From Paucimonas lemoignei (GTDB taxonomy: Bacteria; Pseudomonadota; Gammaproteobacteria; Pseudomonadales; Pseudomonadaceae), in contig LS483371.1 in assembly GCA_900475325.1 (NCBI GenBank), forward strand, positions 1,116,001 to 1,180,000: a DNA stretch of 64,000 nt, given 5' to 3'. Positions 50,915-58,944 of the stretch are shown here, piece by piece; position 1 is the stretch's first letter, and each line of letters begins with the position of its first letter. The notes under the pieces were generated by a model. That model was given only the letters and a program-made list of their open reading frames with translations, was not told the DNA's origin and made no database searches. The translations under genes were made by a program, and so were the position numbers.

Positions 50915-50921
50915 GAATGAA

Positions 50922-52820
50922 ATGAGTCATGCATCTGATTTGATCAGCGAGGACATCCTCGCCTATCTGGGCCAGCACGAACGCAAGGAAATGCTGCGCT
51001 TTCTAACCTGTGGCAACGTCGATGACGGCAAGAGCACGCTGATCGGGCGTCTGCTGCACGACTCCAAGATGATCTATGAAGATCACCTGGAAGCCATCAC
51101 CCGGGATTCGAAGAAATCCGGCACCACGGGCGATGATGTCGACCTGGCGTTGCTGGTTGACGGTCTGCAGGCCGAGCGCGAGCAGGGCATCACCATTGAT
51201 GTCGCTTACCGCTATTTCTCCACCGCCCGGCGCAAGTTCATCATTGCCGACACCCCAGGCCATGAGCAGTACACCCGCAACATGGCCACGGGCGCTTCGA
51301 CCTGTGACCTGGCGATCATTCTGGTAGATGCCCGCTATGGCGTGCAGACCCAGACCCGTCGCCACAGCTACATCGCGTCCTTGTTGGGCATCAAGCACAT
51401 CGTGGTTGCCATCAACAAGATGGACCTTAATGGCTTCGATGAAAGCGTCTTCGAGTCGATCAAGTCCGACTACCTGAAGTTCGCCGACGGCATCGCCTTC
51501 AAGCCGACCACCATGGCCTTCGTGCCAATGTCGGCCCTCAAGGGCGACAACGTGGTGAACAAGAGCGAGCGTTCGCCGTGGTACACCGGTCAGTCGCTGA
51601 TGGAGATTCTTGAAACCGTCGAGATCGCCAACGACCGCAACTACACTGACATGCGTTTCCCGGTGCAGTACGTCAACCGTCCAAACCTGAACTTCCGTGG
51701 GTTTGCCGGTACCTTGGCCAGCGGTATCGTGCACAAGGGCGATGACGTGGTTGTGCTGCCTTCGGGCAAGAGCAGCCGTGTGAAATCCATCGTCACCTTC
51801 GAAGGTGAGCTGGAGAGCGCCGGGCCGGGTCAGGCTGTCACGTTGACCATGGAAGACGAGATCGACATCTCCCGTGGCGACCTGCTGGTGCATGCTGACA
51901 ACGTTCCACAGGTTGCTGATGCGTTCGACGCCATGCTGGTGTGGATGGCTGAAGAGCCGATGCTGCCGGGCAAGAAATACGACATCAAACGCGCCACCAG
52001 CTATGTGCCGGGTTCGATTGCCAGCATCACCCACCGGGTTGATGTGAACACTTTGGCTGAAGGTCCTGCCAGTTCTCTGGGCCTGAACGAGATTGGTCGC
52101 GTCAAGATCAGCCTGGATTCAGCCATCGCACTGGACGGTTACGACAGCAACCGCACCACCGGTTCGTTCATCGTCATTGATCGTTTGACCAATGGCACCG
52201 TAGCGGCAGGCATGATCATCGCCAAACCGGTCGGTGGCGCGGGTGCCAATCACCATGGTGAACTGGCTCATGTCGCTACTGAGGAGCGCGCCCAGCGTTT
52301 CGGTCAGCAACCGGCCACCGTGTTGTTCAGCGGCTTGTCTGGCGCTGGCAAGAGCACCCTGGCGTATGCGGTCGAGCGCAAGCTGTTCGACATGGGCCGC
52401 GCGGTGTACGTGCTCGATGGTCAGAACCTGCGTCACGACCTGAATAAAGGCCTGCCACAGGATCGCGCCGGACGTACTGAAAACTGGCGTCGTGCCGCTC
52501 ACGTGGCGCGTCAGTTCAACCAGGCGGGCTTGATTACTCTGGCCGCCTTCGTTGCACCGGATGCTGAAGGTCGCGAACAAGCCAAATCGCTGATTGGTGC
52601 TGATCGCCTGCTGACTGTTTATGTCCAGGCATCCCCGGCTGCCTGCCGCGCGCGTGACCCACAAGGCCTGTACGCGGCTGATGGCGACAACATCCCGGGC
52701 GAGTCCTTCCCGTACGATGTGCCGCTCAACGCCGACCTGGTCATCGACACCCAGTCGCTGAACCTGGAAGAAAGCGTCAAGCACGTGCTGGAACTGCTGC
52801 GCAGCCGCGGCGCGATCTAA
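50922..52820 (+). CDS. cysNC: Sulfate adenylyltransferase large subunit / APS kinase fusion CysNC
   Basis: Bifunctional protein of 632 residues. The CysN GTPase (residues 1 to about 440) drives ATP sulfurylase; the C-terminal CysC domain (about 460-632) phosphorylates APS to PAPS. GTPase motifs are [28 protein letters not shown] and NKMD. The kinase P-loop is [15 protein letters not shown]. The E. coli CysC segment with the active-site Ser (FISP) reads FVAPDAEGR here, so that Ser is Ala. ATG 50922 gives [16 protein letters not shown]; ten extra in-frame codons upstream fall in the repeat arm. Confidence 0.97.
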   Translation: MSHASDLISEDILAYLGQHERKEMLRFLTCGNVDDGKSTLIGRLLHDSKMIYEDHLEAITRDSKKSGTTGDDVDLALLVDGLQAEREQGITIDVAYRYFSTARRKFIIADTPGHEQYTRNMATGASTCDLAIILVDARYGVQTQTRRHSYIASLLGIKHIVVAINKMDLNGFDESVFESIKSDYLKFADGIAFKPTTMAFVPMSALKGDNVVNKSERSPWYTGQSLMEILETVEIANDRNYTDMRFPVQYVNRPNLNFRGFAGTLASGIVHKGDDVVVLPSGKSSRVKSIVTFEGELESAGPGQAVTLTMEDEIDISRGDLLVHADNVPQVADAFDAMLVWMAEEPMLPGKKYDIKRATSYVPGSIASITHRVDVNTLAEGPASSLGLNEIGRVKISLDSAIALDGYDSNRTTGSFIVIDRLTNGTVAAGMIIAKPVGGAGANHHGELAHVATEERAQRFGQQPATVLFSGLSGAGKSTLAYAVERKLFDMGRAVYVLDGQNLRHDLNKGLPQDRAGRTENWRRAAHVARQFNQAGLITLAAFVAPDAEGREQAKSLIGADRLLTVYVQASPAACRARDPQGLYAADGDNIPGESFPYDVPLNADLVIDTQSLNLEESVKHVLELLRSRGAI

Positions 52821-52836
52821 GCCTCGTTTGCTGCAC

Positions 52837-52867
52837 TTAAAACCCGCCAGAGATGGCGGGTTTTTTG
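52837..52867 (+). terminator. Intrinsic terminator after cysNC
   Basis: Stem AAAACCCGCC(A) / (T)GGCGGGTTTT with loop GAGA and a T run ends the cys operon 17 bases after its stop. Confidence 0.92.
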
Positions 52868-52904
52868 TTGGCGGTATGGCGCTCCTACGGGCGATCACCG
52901 AGCC

Positions 52905-52989
52905 TGTGGGAGCTTGCTCGCGAATGAAGCGCTGCGGTGTGTCAGGCATACCGAGTTATCGTTCTTCGCGAGCAAGCTCGGCTCCCACA
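52905..52989. repeat. REP inverted pair (TGTGGGAGCTTGCTCGCGAA type)
   Basis: TGTGGGAGCTTGCTCGCGAA and inverse TTCGCGAGCAAGCTCGGCTC... flank a spacer of about 40 bases. It lies in the 315-base gap 52821-53135, whose right half (from 53040) is AT-rich and leads into the lectin gene. No other gene is seen there. Confidence 0.88.
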
Positions 52990-53135
52990 TAAATCCTGGG
53001 CATCCGTTGGAGAGAGGGTTGCCCGCGATAAGACCGTGCAAAATAATATTTGAATGCGGTATATATTTACGACGCAGACTTGGATGTTTGCTGATTATTT
53101 GAGTGCTCATTTATTAACTTTCAAAAGGTGAAAGT

Positions 53136-53618
53136 ATGAGTATTCAATATGGTCAATTTAACAATAGCGGTGCATCTGTGTTGCCACCGAATCAAAAAAT
53201 GACGCCCGGGCAGTTTCTACAATCATCCAATGGACGCTTCCGTCTTGAGTTGCAAGGTGATGGCAATCTTGTGATCAGGGATAACGGACATGCGATCTGG
53301 GTGGCTGATGGTAATCAGCCTCATAGCAGCACCCTAAAGCGCAAGCAGGTAGGGGCACCATGGCTCGTCGTCAGCAACAGCGCCTTTCTCTACGATCCAT
53401 CCAGGTCTAGGCTGTGGATTGCGAGAAGTACCGATACCAAGGAAAAATCCTGCTGGTATCACAGCCATCTATCGATCCAGGATGACGCTAATCTTGTGAT
53501 TTATGATGGTCAAGCGGGCGAGCTGTTATGGGCTCGTTTTGGCTTCGTACCTGGAAGATCTCCAAGAAAAAAAGTTCCAGTTTATGGGCCTTATAACTTA
53601 TTTAAGTACGAATTCTGA
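53136..53618 (+). CDS. Small bulb-type (monocot mannose-binding) lectin-domain protein
   Basis: 160-residue protein with a B-lectin domain. One exact mannose-site motif QxDxNxVxY is seen (QDDANLVIY, 115-123), and a second lacks the Tyr (QGDGNLVIR, 40-48). A third strand set (WLVVSNSAFLYD) is degenerate. It has no signal peptide. Lectin-like bacteriocins of pseudomonads (LlpA/pyocin L) use tandem copies of this domain in about 260-280 residues; this is half that length, so it is either a different lectin or a reduced relative. AAAGGTG precedes ATG 53136. The gene is AT-richer than its neighbours and looks acquired. Confidence 0.8.
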   Translation: MSIQYGQFNNSGASVLPPNQKMTPGQFLQSSNGRFRLELQGDGNLVIRDNGHAIWVADGNQPHSSTLKRKQVGAPWLVVSNSAFLYDPSRSRLWIARSTDTKEKSCWYHSHLSIQDDANLVIYDGQAGELLWARFGFVPGRSPRKKVPVYGPYNLFKYEF

Positions 53619-53631
53619 TATGGATTCATTC

Positions 53632-53790
53632 TTAACGCTGCACTGGGCAGTCAGACCTGAGCGGGTCCATGTTGCATTTGTGTAGAAGTTCCATGTCCTG
53701 ATTTCCCCAAATGTAACACCTGCTGGTGCAATCACCCGCTATGCACCCTGATAGTAAAGCGCAAGCTATGATTATTTTGATTTTGTTCAT
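53632..53790 (-). CDS. 52-residue cysteine-rich lipoprotein
   Basis: ATG 53790 has GGAGGA five bases upstream, an excellent ribosome site. The peptide starts MNKIKIIIACALLSGC, a lipoprotein signal with lipobox LSGC. After the lipidated Cys come four more (GDCTSRCY, LHKCN, SDCPVQR), enough for two disulfides. It converges with the lectin gene, the stops being 13 bases apart. I do not recognise the family. A partner or immunity role for the lectin is only a guess. Confidence 0.6.
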   Translation of the reverse strand: MNKIKIIIACALLSGCIAGDCTSRCYIWGNQDMELLHKCNMDPLRSDCPVQR

Positions 53791-53859
53791 GCTTCCTCCG
53801 TTTTTGAAAAGCATAGAGGTCAACAAAAAATATAAATAGTCGCCGCCTTCTTCGAAGAC

Positions 53860-53880
53860 TGTAGGAGCTTTCTCTTGCAA
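53860..53880. repeat. Single REP half-unit
   Basis: TGTAGGAGCTTTCTCTTGCA begins like the paired REPs but has no inverse partner nearby. It lies between the AT-rich island and the yhcB terminator and may be a decayed copy. Confidence 0.5.
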
Positions 53881-53904
53881 GTTTTTGGTCAAGCGACCAG
53901 CCAC

Positions 53905-53942
53905 AAAAAAGCCCGCCATTCACAAGGAGTGGCGGGCTTTTT
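53905..53942 (-). terminator. Intrinsic terminator of yhcB (works in both directions)
   Basis: AAAAAAGCCCGCCA and TGGCGGGCTTTTT form a nine- to ten-base GC-rich stem with A/T runs on both sides. It starts 14 bases beyond the yhcB stop. Confidence 0.9.
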
Positions 53943-53955
53943 CACGACCGGACGC

Positions 53956-54393
53956 TTACGGCTTTTTCAGGCCGTAATGCTCGTCGAGCATGCCGGGGGC
54001 GTTGGGGGTCTTGGGCGCGTAGTCTTTCGGCGCTTCGGTGCTGCGTGGTGGGGTCAGCCGGTCCCGGTGGATCTGATTGGCCTCTGGGTGCAGGGCGGCC
54101 AGCAGGCGTTGACGAGTCTGTTCGTCGGTCGCCAGACGGTTGGCGCCTTCAGACAGATGCTCCTGCACGTCCTGATAGCTCTGAGAGAGCTTCTGAACCA
54201 GATTGGCCGTGCTGTTGAAGTGGGTGACCACTTCATTCTGATAATTATCGAAACGCTCCTGAACATCATCCAGCTGACGCTGTGTTCCGTTGGGGGCAGC
54301 GTTGGGCAGCAAGCGCGCGACCAGAAATCCGATGACGACACCAACAACCAGTGCGATGGTCGGCAACAACCAAACTAAGAGCGAGAGTTCCAC
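53956..54393 (-). CDS. yhcB: YhcB/ZapG-family membrane protein (DUF1043)
   Basis: 145-residue inner-membrane protein with one N-terminal span (LVWLLPTIALVVGVVIGFLVARLL), then a coiled coil (about 38-95, RQLDDVQERFDNYQNEVVTH) and a disordered Pro-rich tail. Family members link cell division, envelope growth and shape in enterobacteria. It is divergent from the hydrolase-trpS-zapE group. Confidence 0.9.
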   Translation of the reverse strand: MELSLLVWLLPTIALVVGVVIGFLVARLLPNAAPNGTQRQLDDVQERFDNYQNEVVTHFNSTANLVQKLSQSYQDVQEHLSEGANRLATDEQTRQRLLAALHPEANQIHRDRLTPPRSTEAPKDYAPKTPNAPGMLDEHYGLKKP

Positions 54394-54538
54394 GAGTCCT
54401 TCCTCTATAAACGGCTTTGCTTTACGTTAACGGCTCGAACCTGCTCTGTATACCGCGACACGCTCACGGATACGCTATTGGCAGACAATCAGCTAGACGA
54501 GTCGACCCACTGTGAGGTCACGGAGTTCATTCTTGCTC

Positions 54539-55168
54539 ATGCGCGAAACCCCTGTATTGATCGATGGCCCTGTGGGTCAACTTGAAGCGCTTTACCTGGA
54601 TCTGCCCGAAGCGACGGGCCTGGCCTTGATTTGCCACCCGAACCCGATTCAGGGCGGCACCATGCTCAACAAGGTGGTCTCGACCTTGCAGCGCACGGCT
54701 CGGGACGCTGGCCTGATAACATTGCGTTTCAATTACCGTGGCGTAGGCGCCAGTGCCGGTACATCCGAAGCAGGCGCTGGTGAAATCGAAGACGCCCAGG
54801 CCGTCGCCCGCTGGCTGCTTGAAAAACACCCTGAGCTGCCTCTGACCCTGTTCGGTTTCTCCTTCGGCGGTTTTGTTGCCGCAAGCCTGGGCGGTCGCCT
54901 TGAGACCGCGGGGCAGAGCCTCGGTCACCTGTTCATGGTCGCGCCTGCGGTCATGCGTCTGAATGAGCAGACCCCGCTGCCGCAGAACTGCCCTCTGACA
55001 GTGATCCAGCCGGAAACCGACGAGGTGGTCGAGCCGCAGCTGGTCTACGACTGGTCGGCGACGCTGCCGCGCCCACATGACCTGCTGAAAGTGGCAGAAT
55101 GCGGACACTTTTTTCACGGCAAGCTGACCGACCTGAAAGATCTGGTCATGCCGCGCCTCTCGAATTGA
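54539..55168 (+). CDS. Alpha/beta hydrolase (YpfH/DUF-type small hydrolase)
   Basis: 209-residue alpha/beta hydrolase without a signal peptide. The nucleophile elbow is FGFSFGGFVA (Ser near residue 106), preceded by the oxyanion region CHPNPIQGGTMLNKVV. A late Asp (QPETDEVVEP) and His (ECGHFFHGKL) complete the triad. The substrate is unknown. The start was set at ATG 54539 (MRETPVLIDGPVG); TTG 54533 or GTG 54512 are in frame. trpS follows after 24 bases, suggesting an operon. Confidence 0.85.
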   Translation: MRETPVLIDGPVGQLEALYLDLPEATGLALICHPNPIQGGTMLNKVVSTLQRTARDAGLITLRFNYRGVGASAGTSEAGAGEIEDAQAVARWLLEKHPELPLTLFGFSFGGFVAASLGGRLETAGQSLGHLFMVAPAVMRLNEQTPLPQNCPLTVIQPETDEVVEPQLVYDWSATLPRPHDLLKVAECGHFFHGKLTDLKDLVMPRLSN

Positions 55169-55192
55169 TCACAGCACCATAAGCGACCCGCC

Positions 55193-56542
55193 ATGACCAC
55201 TCGTATCCTGACCGGCATCACCACCACCGGAACGCCTCACCTTGGCAACTACGCGGGCGCGATTCGCCCGGCCATCGTTGCCAGCCGCCAGAGCGATGCT
55301 GATTCGTTCTACTTCCTGGCTGATTACCATGCCTTGATCAAATGCGACGACCCCCTGCGCATTCAGCGCTCGCGTCAGGAACTCGCAGCGACCTGGCTGG
55401 CTTCGGGTCTGGATGTGGACCGCGTGACCTTCTATCGCCAGTCCGACATTCCGGAAATAACCGAGCTGACCTGGCTGCTGACCTGCGTCGCGGCCAAAGG
55501 CCTGCTGAACCGTGCCCATGCCTACAAGGCTTCGGTGGACAAAAATGTCGAGGTCGGCGAAGACCCGGACGCGGGCGTCACCATGGGCTTGTTCAGCTAT
55601 CCGGTCCTGATGGCGGCGGACATTCTGATGTTCAACGCGCATAAGGTGCCGGTCGGTCGCGATCAGGTGCAGCACGTGGAAATGGCTCGCGATATCGGCC
55701 AGCGCTTTAACCACCTGTTTGGTCAGGGCAAAGAATTTTTCGTGATGCCTGAAGCGGTCATCGAAGAAAGCGTCGCGACGCTGCCGGGGCTCGACGGGCG
55801 CAAGATGTCGAAGAGCTACGACAACACCATCCCGCTGTTCAGCAACGTCAAGGATCTGAAGGACGCCATCTCGCGCATCGTCACTGACTCCAAGGCACCC
55901 GGCGAAGCCAAGGACCCGGACAACTCGCACCTGTTCACCCTCTATTCGGCATTCGCCACGCCAGAGCAGGGCGCGGAGTTTCGTTCCGAGCTGTTGCAGG
56001 GCCTGGGTTGGGGCGAAGCCAAAAGCCGTCTGTTTACCTTGCTGGACAGCGAGCTGAGCGAGAAGCGGGAGCACTACAATCGCTTGCTTGAGCGCCCGGC
56101 TGATCTGGAAGACATTCTGCTGGCTGGCGCTGCAAAAGCCCGCAAGATCGCCACGCCCTTCCTGGGCGAGTTGCGTGAAGCGGTGGGTCTGCGTTCATTC
56201 CGTAGCGTTGTGCAGGTGGCTGACAGCGGCAAGAAAAAAGCCGTCAAAGGCGCACGGTTTGTCAGCTTCCGCGAAGCCGACGGCAGTTTCCGTTTCCGTC
56301 TGCTGGCGGCGGATGGCGAGCAGCTGTTGTTGTCGCGTAATTTCCCTGATGGCAAAGCGGCGGGTGCGGTCAGCAAGCAGTTGCAGCAGGGCGGCGAGCT
56401 GGATATTCGCAGCGAAACAAGCAGCTTCAGCCTGTGGCTTGACGACCAGTGCGTGGCAGACAGCCCGGCATTTGCCGACGCTACCGCGCGCGATACCGCC
56501 ATCGAAAGCCTGAAACTGGCCCTCGCGCCGCAACAGGACTAA
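55193..56542 (+). CDS. trpS: Tryptophanyl-tRNA synthetase with C-terminal extension
   Basis: Class I synthetase that charges tRNA(Trp). The HIGH-like motif is [11 protein letters not shown] near residue 15 and the KMSKS loop is [15 protein letters not shown] near 203. At 449 residues it is about 110 longer than the common 330-340 form. The extra region from about 340 contains [20 protein letters not shown] and [12 protein letters not shown], which resembles a YegP/DUF1508 domain. A similar long form occurs in pseudomonads as I recall. A terminator follows. Confidence 0.96.
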   Translation: MTTRILTGITTTGTPHLGNYAGAIRPAIVASRQSDADSFYFLADYHALIKCDDPLRIQRSRQELAATWLASGLDVDRVTFYRQSDIPEITELTWLLTCVAAKGLLNRAHAYKASVDKNVEVGEDPDAGVTMGLFSYPVLMAADILMFNAHKVPVGRDQVQHVEMARDIGQRFNHLFGQGKEFFVMPEAVIEESVATLPGLDGRKMSKSYDNTIPLFSNVKDLKDAISRIVTDSKAPGEAKDPDNSHLFTLYSAFATPEQGAEFRSELLQGLGWGEAKSRLFTLLDSELSEKREHYNRLLERPADLEDILLAGAAKARKIATPFLGELREAVGLRSFRSVVQVADSGKKKAVKGARFVSFREADGSFRFRLLAADGEQLLLSRNFPDGKAAGAVSKQLQQGGELDIRSETSSFSLWLDDQCVADSPAFADATARDTAIESLKLALAPQQD

Positions 56543-56554
56543 TTGCCAACCCCG

Positions 56555-56585
56555 CGGGCCGTCGCTACAGTGACGACCCGTTTTT
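56555..56585 (+). terminator. Intrinsic terminator after trpS
   Basis: Stem CGGGCCGTCGC / GTGACGACCCG with loop TACA and then TTTTT, two G-U pairs. It ends 19 bases before the zapE ATG, so zapE expression needs read-through or an internal promoter. Confidence 0.8.
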
Positions 56586-56603
56586 GTTGCCTTGCTAACG
56601 AAT

Positions 56604-57698
56604 ATGACCCCTCTAGAACGATATCAAGCAGATCTCAAGCGTCCCGACTTCTTCCATGATGCGGCGCAGGAAACTGCCGTGCGCCACTTGCAGCGTCTTT
56701 ACGACGATCTGGTGGCTGCGCATCAGAGCAAGCCGGGGATGTTCGGCAAGTTGTTTGGCAAGAAAGAACAGGCCCCGGTAAAAGGCTTGTACTTCTGGGG
56801 GGGCGTTGGCCGGGGCAAGACTTATCTGGTCGACACTTTCTTTGAAGCGCTGCCGTTCGAGGACAAAGTCCGCACTCACTTCCACCGCTTCATGAAGCGC
56901 GTGCACGAAGAGATGAAGACCCTCAAGGGCGAGCGCAACCCGCTGACCATCATCGCCAAGCGTTTTTCAGATGAAGCACGAGTGATCTGCTTCGATGAGT
57001 TTTTCGTCTCGGACATCACCGACGCGATGATCCTCGGCACCCTGATGGAAGAGCTGTTCAAAAACGGCGTGACCCTGGTCGCGACCTCGAACATCGTCCC
57101 CGATGGCCTGTACAAAGACGGCTTGCAGCGTGCCCGCTTCCTGCCCGCTATTGCGCTGATCAAGCAGAACACCGACATCGTCAACGTCGACAGTGGTGTG
57201 GATTACCGCCTGCGTCACCTTGAACAGGCCGAGCTGTTCCACTTCCCGCTGGACGAAGCAGCCCAGGAAAGCCTGCGCAAGAGCTTCAAGGCGCTGACCC
57301 CGGATTGCGCTCAGACCGTCGAAAACGACGTGCTGATGGTCGAGAACCGCGAAATTCGTGCGCTGCGCACCTGCGACGACGTGGCCTGGTTCGACTTCCG
57401 CGAACTGTGCGACGGCCCGCGTAGCCAGAACGACTACATCGAGCTGGGCAAGATCTACCACGCGGTGTTGCTCAGCGGCGTCGAGCAGATGAGCGTCACC
57501 ACCGACGACATCGCCCGACGCTTCATCAACATGGTCGACGAATTCTACGACCGCAACGTCAAGCTGATCATTTCTGCTGAAGTCGAGTTGAAGGATCTGT
57601 ACACCGGCGGTCGTCTGAACTTCGAGTTCCAGCGGACCCTGAGCCGCTTGCTGGAAATGCAGTCCCACGAGTTTCTGTCCCGGGCGCATAAGCCCTAG
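56604..57698 (+). CDS. zapE: Cell division AFG1-like ATPase ZapE
   Basis: 364-residue AAA-type ATPase that acts on the Z-ring late in division in E. coli. Walker A is YFWGGVGRGKTYLVDTFFEA near residue 70 and Walker B is VICFDEFFVSDITDAMI. The start was set at ATG 56604 (MTPLERYQADLKRP) instead of TTG 56592 four codons upstream. The downstream 95 bases are a repeat of the same family that flanks the S23 gene. Confidence 0.94.
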   Translation: MTPLERYQADLKRPDFFHDAAQETAVRHLQRLYDDLVAAHQSKPGMFGKLFGKKEQAPVKGLYFWGGVGRGKTYLVDTFFEALPFEDKVRTHFHRFMKRVHEEMKTLKGERNPLTIIAKRFSDEARVICFDEFFVSDITDAMILGTLMEELFKNGVTLVATSNIVPDGLYKDGLQRARFLPAIALIKQNTDIVNVDSGVDYRLRHLEQAELFHFPLDEAAQESLRKSFKALTPDCAQTVENDVLMVENREIRALRTCDDVAWFDFRELCDGPRSQNDYIELGKIYHAVLLSGVEQMSVTTDDIARRFINMVDEFYDRNVKLIISAEVELKDLYTGGRLNFEFQRTLSRLLEMQSHEFLSRAHKP

Positions 57699-57703
57699 CG
57701 GGG

Positions 57704-57783
57704 AGCTGCAAGCTTGAAGCTTCAAGCTGCAAGAGGGGGATATGCACAACCCTTCTTGCAGCTTTTAGCTTGAGGCTTGCAGC
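57704..57783. repeat. Inverted repeat pair with short loop, related to the S23-gene arms
   Basis: Left arm 57705-57737 and right arm 57750-57783 pair over about 29 of 33 positions around a short loop. The left arm contains GCTTGAAGCTTCAAGC, itself a perfect palindrome. It shares AAGCTTCAAGC and AAGCTGCAAG with the arm at 50480-50504. It lies between the zapE stop and the converging regulator gene and contains no gene. Confidence 0.85.
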
Positions 57784-57793
57784 CAAGCGGCCC

Positions 57794-58789
57794 TCAGGCC
57801 GCTTGTTGAAACTGCTGTCGATACTGGTTGGGTGACAACTCCGTATGCTGGCGAAACAGCCTGGCGAAGAAGCTGGCGTCGTCGTAGCCCACTTCGTAAC
57901 TGATGGTCTTGATGCTCTTGCGCGTGCCGGACAGCAAGCCTTTGGCGGTTTCAATGCGCAGCCGTTGCAAGTAGTGCAGAGGCTTGTCCCCGGTGGCGGA
58001 CTGGAAGCGGCGCATGAAATTGCGGATGCTCATGCCATGCTCACGTGCCACATCCTCGAAGCGAAACTTGTCGGCAAAGTGCTCTTCCAGCCAATGCTGA
58101 ATCTGCAAGATCACCACATCCTGATGCAGCTTCTGCCCGCCGAAACCCATGCGGCCGGGTGAGTAGTTGCGCTGCACTTCGTAAAGAATGTCCCGGGCCA
58201 CCGTCTGTGCCACGTTGGCGCCGCAAAAGCGTTCAATCAGGTAAATGTACAGATCGCACGCCGACGTAGTGCCGCCCGCGCAGTAAAGGTTGTCGGCGTC
58301 TGTCAGGTGTTTCTCCTGATTGAGCAGAATCTTGGGAAAGCGCTCACTGAACTCGCTGAAATATCGCCAGTAAGTCGTCGCCTCCTTCCCGTCCAGCAGG
58401 CCTGATTCCGCCAGCCAGAAAACACCGCTGGCTTCACCGCACAGCACGGCGCCATTGGCGTGTTGCTGGCGCAGCCAGGGAATCACTTGCGGGTAACGTT
58501 CGCGCACATTATCGAAGTCATCCCAGAAGGCTGGAATCACGATCACATCGCTCTGGCCAAGTGCGCCGTCCACCGGCAGCACTACCTCGCTGAAACTGCT
58601 GACGGGCTTGCCATCCGGGCTGACAAGCCGGGTTTCGAACGCGGGCTTTCGGCCCTGACCCAGCTGTTTGCTGTAGCGCAGGCTGGCGATGTGGAAAAAG
58701 TCCTTGGCTTGCATCAGCGTGGATGCGAACACCCCGTCTATGGCCAGGATGCTGACGCGCCGCAACGGCGCGGAGGCTTGGGTCGGCAT
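57794..58789 (-). CDS. GlxA-family AraC-type transcriptional regulator
   Basis: 331-residue regulator. The N-terminal two-thirds is a DJ-1/PfpI-like domain (VSILAIDGVFASTLMQAKDF, NGAVLCGEASGVFWLAESGL with the nucleophile-elbow Cys, GGTTSACDLYIYLIE). The C-terminal AraC DNA-binding domain (about 235-331) has EDVAREHGMSIRNFMRRFQS and the second helix-turn-helix KTISYEVGYDDASFFARLFR. It diverges from the acyl-CoA dehydrogenase, a likely but unproven target. The inducer is unknown. Confidence 0.92.
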   Translation of the reverse strand: MPTQASAPLRRVSILAIDGVFASTLMQAKDFFHIASLRYSKQLGQGRKPAFETRLVSPDGKPVSSFSEVVLPVDGALGQSDVIVIPAFWDDFDNVRERYPQVIPWLRQQHANGAVLCGEASGVFWLAESGLLDGKEATTYWRYFSEFSERFPKILLNQEKHLTDADNLYCAGGTTSACDLYIYLIERFCGANVAQTVARDILYEVQRNYSPGRMGFGGQKLHQDVVILQIQHWLEEHFADKFRFEDVAREHGMSIRNFMRRFQSATGDKPLHYLQRLRIETAKGLLSGTRKSIKTISYEVGYDDASFFARLFRQHTELSPNQYRQQFQQAA

Positions 58790-58944
58790 ATTCTGTTGGT
58801 CTTTTATTTTTATACAAAAAGGGGAAAGCGGTCATGCAGCGGCTGGATCGTCTTATTTTTTGTCGGATGTGTCCAGTGTCCTCGCACACTTGAGGGGCAT
58901 AGGCTTTGGGCAGTCCCGAACTTAACCCCGTCAAGAGGTGGCCA

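Noticed and set aside
53791..53919. 43-codon N-terminal extension of the small lipoprotein
   Set aside because: It reads through the half-REP and the AT-rich gap and would bury the lipoprotein signal; GGAGGA fixes the start at 53790.
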